Source of the DNA: Roseiarcus sp035606915
Lineage (GTDB): Bacteria; Pseudomonadota; Alphaproteobacteria; Rhizobiales; Beijerinckiaceae
DNA: 64,000 nt
Direction of reading: 5' to 3'
Assembly (NCBI GenBank): GCA_035606915.1
Contig: DATNDU010000013.1
Location: 15,442 to 79,441 of the forward strand
This document shows, piece after piece, positions 60,427 through 64,000 of the stretch. The notes under the pieces were generated by a model, which worked only from the letters and a program-made list of their open reading frames with translations, did not search any database and had not been told where the DNA came from. How positions within the stretch are numbered: position 1 is the first letter of the stretch; each line of letters begins with the position of its first letter. The position numbers and the translations under genes were made by a program.

Positions 60427-61176
60427 CTATAGCGGCGCGGCGTCGCCCTTGAGCCGGCCGACCATCGCCTCGACGGCGGCCCTGGCCTCCGCGAGCGCCG
60501 CCGCATCCTTCGAGCGAACGACGATCTGGTTGCGGAAACGGCCGTCGTCATAGGAGGGATAGGAGCCGATCGACACCGCCGGCCGCGCCAGCGCGATCTC
60601 GCGCAGCGCGTCGCCGTAGCGCCCCTCCGGCAGGTTGCCGGCCTCGACATTGGCCGTCAGCATCGCCGCCCCACCTTTGACGTCCTTGATCGCGTTGTCG
60701 AGCATCGCCTGCATGACGACAGGCACGCCGGCCATGACCATCACATTGCCGATGCGGAAGCCCGGCGCCTTGGAGACCGGGTTGTCGATGAGATCGGCGC
60801 CATGCGGGATGCGCGCCATGCGCCGGCGCGCCGGCGTGAAATCGCCCGGCGCGTAGCGCTCCTGCATCATGGCGATGACGCGCGGGTCCTCGCCGATGCC
60901 GACGCCGAACGCCTCGGCGACGGCGTCGGCGGTGATGTCGTCGTGGGTCGGGCCGATGCCGCCGGTGGTGAAGAGATAGTCGTAGCGCGCCCGCAGCGCG
61001 TTGAGCGCGGCGACGATCTCGTCCTCGTCGTCGGGCACGACGCGCACTTCGCGCAGATCGACGCCGATGCGGGCGAGATGCTCGGCGATATAGCCGATGT
61101 TGCGGTCCTTGGTGCGGCCGCTGAGAATTTCGTCGCCGATGACGAGAATGGCGGCGGTGACGGTCGTCTCGGACAT
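60427..61176 (-). CDS. MoaB/CinA-like molybdopterin-binding domain protein
   Basis: A 249-residue protein with a molybdopterin-binding (MoaB/Mog/CinA-N) domain: AAILVIGDEILSGRTKDRN, YLFTTGGIGPTHDDITADAV and GFRIGNVMVMAGVPVVMQAM. It lacks the CinA C-terminal nicotinamide-nucleotide amidohydrolase domain, so it is the stand-alone form common in alphaproteobacteria. Function is probably in nucleotide-pyrophosphate cleanup or cofactor handling and is unproven. It is divergent from the methionine aminopeptidase gene. Confidence 0.9.
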   Translation of the reverse strand: MSETTVTAAILVIGDEILSGRTKDRNIGYIAEHLARIGVDLREVRVVPDDEDEIVAALNALRARYDYLFTTGGIGPTHDDITADAVAEAFGVGIGEDPRVIAMMQERYAPGDFTPARRRMARIPHGADLIDNPVSKAPGFRIGNVMVMAGVPVVMQAMLDNAIKDVKGGAAMLTANVEAGNLPEGRYGDALREIALARPAVSIGSYPSYDDGRFRNQIVVRSKDAAALAEARAAVEAMVGRLKGDAAPL

Positions 61177-61293
61177 TGCGGCTCGCGGGAAGGAAAGCTG
61201 CGCCGTGCCCTAGCACGGGCGCCGGGGCCGGCGAAAGCCCGGGGCTGTCGAAAGCCATTGAACCGCCGCCCGAGGCCGAATATCTCTTCCGCT

Positions 61294-62118
61294 ATGACAT
61301 ACGTGGATTCCGCTACCCTCCAGGGCCGCCGCAACGGCCACATCAAGCTGCATGGCCCCGAGGCTTTCGAGCCCATGCGCAAGGCCGGCCGGCTCACCGC
61401 GCAGGCGCTCGACCTGCTCGCGCCGATGGTCAAGCCCGGCGTCACCACCAATACGCTCGACAAGTTCATCTTCGAGTTCGGGCGCGATCACAACGCTTAT
61501 CCGGCGACGCTCAACTATCGCGGCTATCGCAAATCGACCTGCACCTCGATCAACCACGTTGTTTGCCACGGCATTCCCGACGACAAGCCGTTGCGCGACG
61601 GCGACATCCTCAATATCGACGTCACTTACCTTCTCGACGGCTGGCATGGCGATGCGAGCCGCATGTATGTCGCCGGCACGCCGTCGCGGCGCGCCCAGCG
61701 CCTGATCGAGGTGACTTACGAATGCCTGCTGCGCGGCATCGCGGCGGTGAAGCCGGGCGCCCATGTCGGCGACATCGGCTACGCCATCCAGACCTATGCG
61801 GAGAGCGAGCGCTGCTCGGTGGTGCGCGATTTCTGCGGCCACGGGCTCGGCCGGCTGTTTCACGACGAGCCCAACATCCTGCACGCCGGCAAGCGCGGCG
61901 AGGGCGCGCCGCTCAAAGCCGGCATGTTCTTCACCATCGAGCCGATGATCAATCTCGGCGGCGCGGCGGTGAAGGTGCTTTCCGACGGCTGGACCGCGGT
62001 GACGCGCGACCGCTCGCTGAGCGCCCAGTTCGAGCATACGGTGGCGGTGACGGAGACCGGCGTCGAGGTGTTCACGCTGTCGCCCGCCGGGCTCGACCGG
62101 CCGCCGCTGTTTTCATGA
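61294..62118 (+). CDS. map: Methionine aminopeptidase, type I
   Basis: A 274-residue pita-bread-fold metallopeptidase. Metal ligands are Asp in ILNIDVTYLLDG, Asp in GWHGDASRMY, His in GHGLGRLFHDEPN, Glu in FTIEPMINLG, and Glu in AQFEHTVAVTETG. It removes the initiator Met from nascent proteins. The ATG at 61294 gives a short N-terminal extension before HGPEAFEPMRKAGRLT. The stop overlaps the radC ATG (ATGA), so both are translated from one message. Confidence 0.95.
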   Translation: MTYVDSATLQGRRNGHIKLHGPEAFEPMRKAGRLTAQALDLLAPMVKPGVTTNTLDKFIFEFGRDHNAYPATLNYRGYRKSTCTSINHVVCHGIPDDKPLRDGDILNIDVTYLLDGWHGDASRMYVAGTPSRRAQRLIEVTYECLLRGIAAVKPGAHVGDIGYAIQTYAESERCSVVRDFCGHGLGRLFHDEPNILHAGKRGEGAPLKAGMFFTIEPMINLGGAAVKVLSDGWTAVTRDRSLSAQFEHTVAVTETGVEVFTLSPAGLDRPPLFS

Positions 62119-62798
62119 ACGAAGAGCCGGCGCATTATCACGGCCATCGGGAGCGGCTGCGCAAGCGCTTCTTGGAGGCTGGCGACGAGGCGCTGGCCGA
62201 TTACGAGCTTATCGAGCTGATCCTGTTCCGCGCTATTCCGCGCCGCGACGTCAAGCCGCTAGCCAAGGATCTGTTGAAGAAGTTCGGCTCTTTCGCCGAG
62301 GTCGTCGCCGCCCCGCTGGCGCGACTGAAGGAGGTCGAGGGGGTCAGCGAGGCGGTGGCGGCGGAGTTCAAGATCGTCGAAGCCGGGGCGCGGCGATTCG
62401 CCAAGGGTCTGGTGAAAAAGCGGCGCTCGCTCGGCTCGTGGAGCGAGGTCATCGACTATTGCCGCACCGTTATGGCGTTCGAGGATCACGAGGAGTTCCG
62501 CGTGCTGTTCCTCGACCGCAAGAACGGGCTCATCGCCGACGAGGCGCAGGGCAGCGGCACCGTCGACCATACGCCGGTCTATCCGCGCGAGGTGGTCAAG
62601 CGGGCGCTGGAACTGGCCGCCTCCGCCGTGCTGCTGGTGCATAATCACCCCTCGGGCGATCCGACGCCCTCGACGCAGGACGTGAAGATGACGCTCGACA
62701 TCATCGCCATCGCGGCGCCGTTGGGCGTCACCGTACACGATCACATCATCGTCGGCCGGCAAGGTCACGCTTCGCTCAAGGGTCTCAGGCTTATCTGA
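62115..62798 (+). CDS. radC: RadC/MPN-domain protein
   Basis: A 227-residue RadC-family protein. An N-terminal helix-hairpin-helix region (FAEVVAAPLARLKEVEGVSE) precedes the JAB1/MPN domain with motif HNHPSGDPTPSTQD (His176). The family was once linked to DNA repair; its true activity is unsettled. The start overlaps the map stop by 4 bp. The C-terminus HDHIIVGRQGHASLKGL is complete. Confidence 0.93.
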   Translation: MNEEPAHYHGHRERLRKRFLEAGDEALADYELIELILFRAIPRRDVKPLAKDLLKKFGSFAEVVAAPLARLKEVEGVSEAVAAEFKIVEAGARRFAKGLVKKRRSLGSWSEVIDYCRTVMAFEDHEEFRVLFLDRKNGLIADEAQGSGTVDHTPVYPREVVKRALELAASAVLLVHNHPSGDPTPSTQDVKMTLDIIAIAAPLGVTVHDHIIVGRQGHASLKGLRLI

Positions 62799-62909
62799 TT
62801 CCCGGCCGGCGCTTTGCGGATAATTTAACGCGACAGGAGACTCGATTTTTTCATAACCCAGCGTAGGATCGGGGCCGGCTTGGCGCCTTGCTGGGGGAGA
62901 CGCTTGCAC

Positions 62910-63539
62910 ATGGACTCTGTCGACACGCGCTTGATGCACCGCTGCTTCGAGCTTGCGCGCGCTGCGGTTGCGCGCAAGGAGTTGCCTTTCGGCTCCGTGA
63001 TCTCGCGCGACGGCAAGGAAATCAGCGCGCATGGCAATGGCGTGCGCGAAGCCTGCGACATCACGCGCCACGCCGAACTCTGCGCCATTGTCGCCGCGCA
63101 GGCCAAGCTTGGCCGTCCGAGCCTCGACGGTTGCACGATCTACACCAATGTCGAGCCGTGCGCGTTCTGCGCCTATGCGATTCGCGAATCGCGCATCGCG
63201 CGCGTCGTGTATGCGCTCGCCTCGCCGGTGATGGGCGGCGCCTCGCGCTGGGACGTGTTGCAGGATCACGGCCTCGGCGGGCTGCTGCCGGAAGTGTTCG
63301 CGCCGGCGCCGGAAGTGGTGGCCGGCTTCCTCGCCGACGAGGCCGACGAGATGCTGCGCCAGTGCGCGCCGATGATGTGGGCGACCTCACGCGCGCGCGG
63401 CCTGTTCGTTTGCGACGACGCCGGCCGCCACAGCCGCCCGGCGGCGCGGCGCGAGGGCCTGTTCGCGGGCGTCAAGGACGGCGTGATGCACCAGTTGCGC
63501 CAGCACTTGTTCGACCGCTTCAGTCGCGGGGCGGTGTGA
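62910..63539 (+). CDS. Cytidine/deoxycytidylate deaminase-fold nucleoside deaminase
   Basis: A 209-residue zinc-dependent deaminase. Zinc and catalytic motifs are H54-A-E56 (TRHAELCAI) and P83-C84-A-F-C87 (VEPCAFC). It resembles guanine deaminase or TadA-like enzymes but has a ~60-residue C-terminal extension (LFAGVKDGVMHQLRQHLFDR). The ATG at 62910 gives MDSVDTRLMHRCFELA, the usual family start; the frame to 62880 has no ribosome site. Substrate unassigned: a free base, nucleoside or tRNA adenosine. Confidence 0.87.
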   Translation: MDSVDTRLMHRCFELARAAVARKELPFGSVISRDGKEISAHGNGVREACDITRHAELCAIVAAQAKLGRPSLDGCTIYTNVEPCAFCAYAIRESRIARVVYALASPVMGGASRWDVLQDHGLGGLLPEVFAPAPEVVAGFLADEADEMLRQCAPMMWATSRARGLFVCDDAGRHSRPAARREGLFAGVKDGVMHQLRQHLFDRFSRGAV

Positions 63540-63745
63540 AGGGGGGCTTTGCTCGACATGCCAGGCGGGAGCGCTCCGCCGCAAATGGGCGTTCGAAAAT
63601 TGGCGCAAATTATACATTACATCCGCTTCGACATGACGTAGACTCCGTCGCACGCGTTGCTTGGAGAAAATGAGGCGAGAAGGCGAGACAGTTCAGATTA
63701 AATTTCTGCTTCAACGTAGGAAATGAATCTTGAAAGGGTCTGGCA

Positions 63746-64000
63746 ATGCGGTTCACCGTAACAACCCTTACCAAGCAAGCTGACTGCGTTTCAAAAGCGT
63801 TTCGTCGAATAAGCCTTACCGTCATCCTGGGCTTAACGATGGGGGCCGGTGCGGGGTCGCCGGCATCTGCGATAAGTCCCGGACCGGGCAGCGTTCTTCA
63901 TCAACAGATCGATACAAGTCGCGACCTCACGCAAGTTGTCATGGTGAGACGAGGCGAGGTGGCGCGCAGGGCCACGGTCGTTGGTCCGCGCGGTGGCGTT
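63746..64000 (+). CDS. N-terminal part of a secreted protein (truncated by window edge)
   Basis: An ATG at 63746 opens a frame that runs to the right edge (85 codons). The N-terminus is charged (RFTVTTLTKQADCVSKAFRR) and is followed by a hydrophobic core and a small-residue cleavage region (LTVILGLTMGAGAGSPASA), a Sec signal preceded by a longish n-region. The mature start is ISPGPGSVLHQQIDTSRDL; an Arg-rich stretch follows (MVRRGEVARRATVVGPRGG). The family is not recognisable from this fragment. AAAGGGTC lies ~7 bp upstream. Confidence 0.65.
   Translation, partial: MRFTVTTLTKQADCVSKAFRRISLTVILGLTMGAGAGSPASAISPGPGSVLHQQIDTSRDLTQVVMVRRGEVARRATVVGPRGGV

Overview
The window is GC-rich, densely packed bacterial chromosome. 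Gene content points to an alphaproteobacterium, most likely of the Hyphomicrobiales (Rhizobiales). The main indicators are a MucR/Ros zinc-finger regulator, a Zur-controlled zinc importer with a GTT..AAC-type box, a MocR-type regulator, a complete minCDE cluster, many ABC importers for small polar compounds, and CCGGGCTTGTCCCGG-type extragenic inverted repeats. A soluble PQQ alcohol dehydrogenase with its own cytochrome c is compatible with a Beijerinckiaceae-like or other methylotroph-related lineage, but the sequence alone does not fix the genus. No phage, plasmid, transposase, CRISPR or rRNA genes were seen.

Layout. Positions 1-8937 hold the end of a LuxR-type regulator, then a tight operon of hydantoinase/oxoprolinase subunits (HyuB, HyuA) and a spermidine/putrescine-type ABC importer. 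Positions 8974-24412 are a carbohydrate or sugar-acid utilisation region. It has two complete ribose-type ABC importers on the minus strand, a GntR/FCD regulator, a mandelate-racemase-type enolase-superfamily enzyme, a cupin, a 4-oxalocrotonate-tautomerase homologue, a periplasmic peroxiredoxin, a decayed sugar-ABC ATPase, a sugar-phosphate isomerase/epimerase-like protein and a Gfo/Idh/MocA dehydrogenase. Three related palindromic sites may tie parts of this region into one regulon. Positions 24417-27496 are zur/znuACB. Positions 27548-35549 are a LacI regulator with its operator, a BMP-family (nucleoside-type) ABC importer, an alpha/beta hydrolase and an amidase. Positions 35574-37818 are a divergent flavin-type oxidase-fold protein and a MocR regulator.

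Positions 37827-42606 (minus strand) are the most unusual part: a phenylacetate operon paaB-paaD-paaE followed by one 957-residue protein. In that protein a PaaA-like ferritin-fold oxygenase domain is fused to the front of PaaZ (aldehyde dehydrogenase plus MaoC hydratase). No separate paaA or paaC is present in the operon. The first diiron motif of the fused domain is altered, and a perfect 11-bp palindrome covers the paaB promoter.

Positions 42809-46623 hold a SNF2-family ATPase translationally coupled to a SWIM zinc-finger protein with a histone-H1-like basic tail. Positions 47285-50208 hold the PQQ dehydrogenase and a cytochrome c with an unrecognised N-terminal half. The rest (50620-64000) is mostly housekeeping: minCDE, a CitE-like lyase, a polysaccharide deacetylase, a GH25 lysozyme lipoprotein, a NUDIX hydrolase, an EamA exporter with a divergent Lrp regulator, MucR, tRNA-Leu(UAA), a xanthine-type phosphoribosyltransferase, a MoaB/CinA-like protein, methionine aminopeptidase, RadC, a cytidine-deaminase-fold enzyme, and the start of a secreted protein at the right edge.

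All functional names come from reading the translations and recognising motifs. No database search was run.
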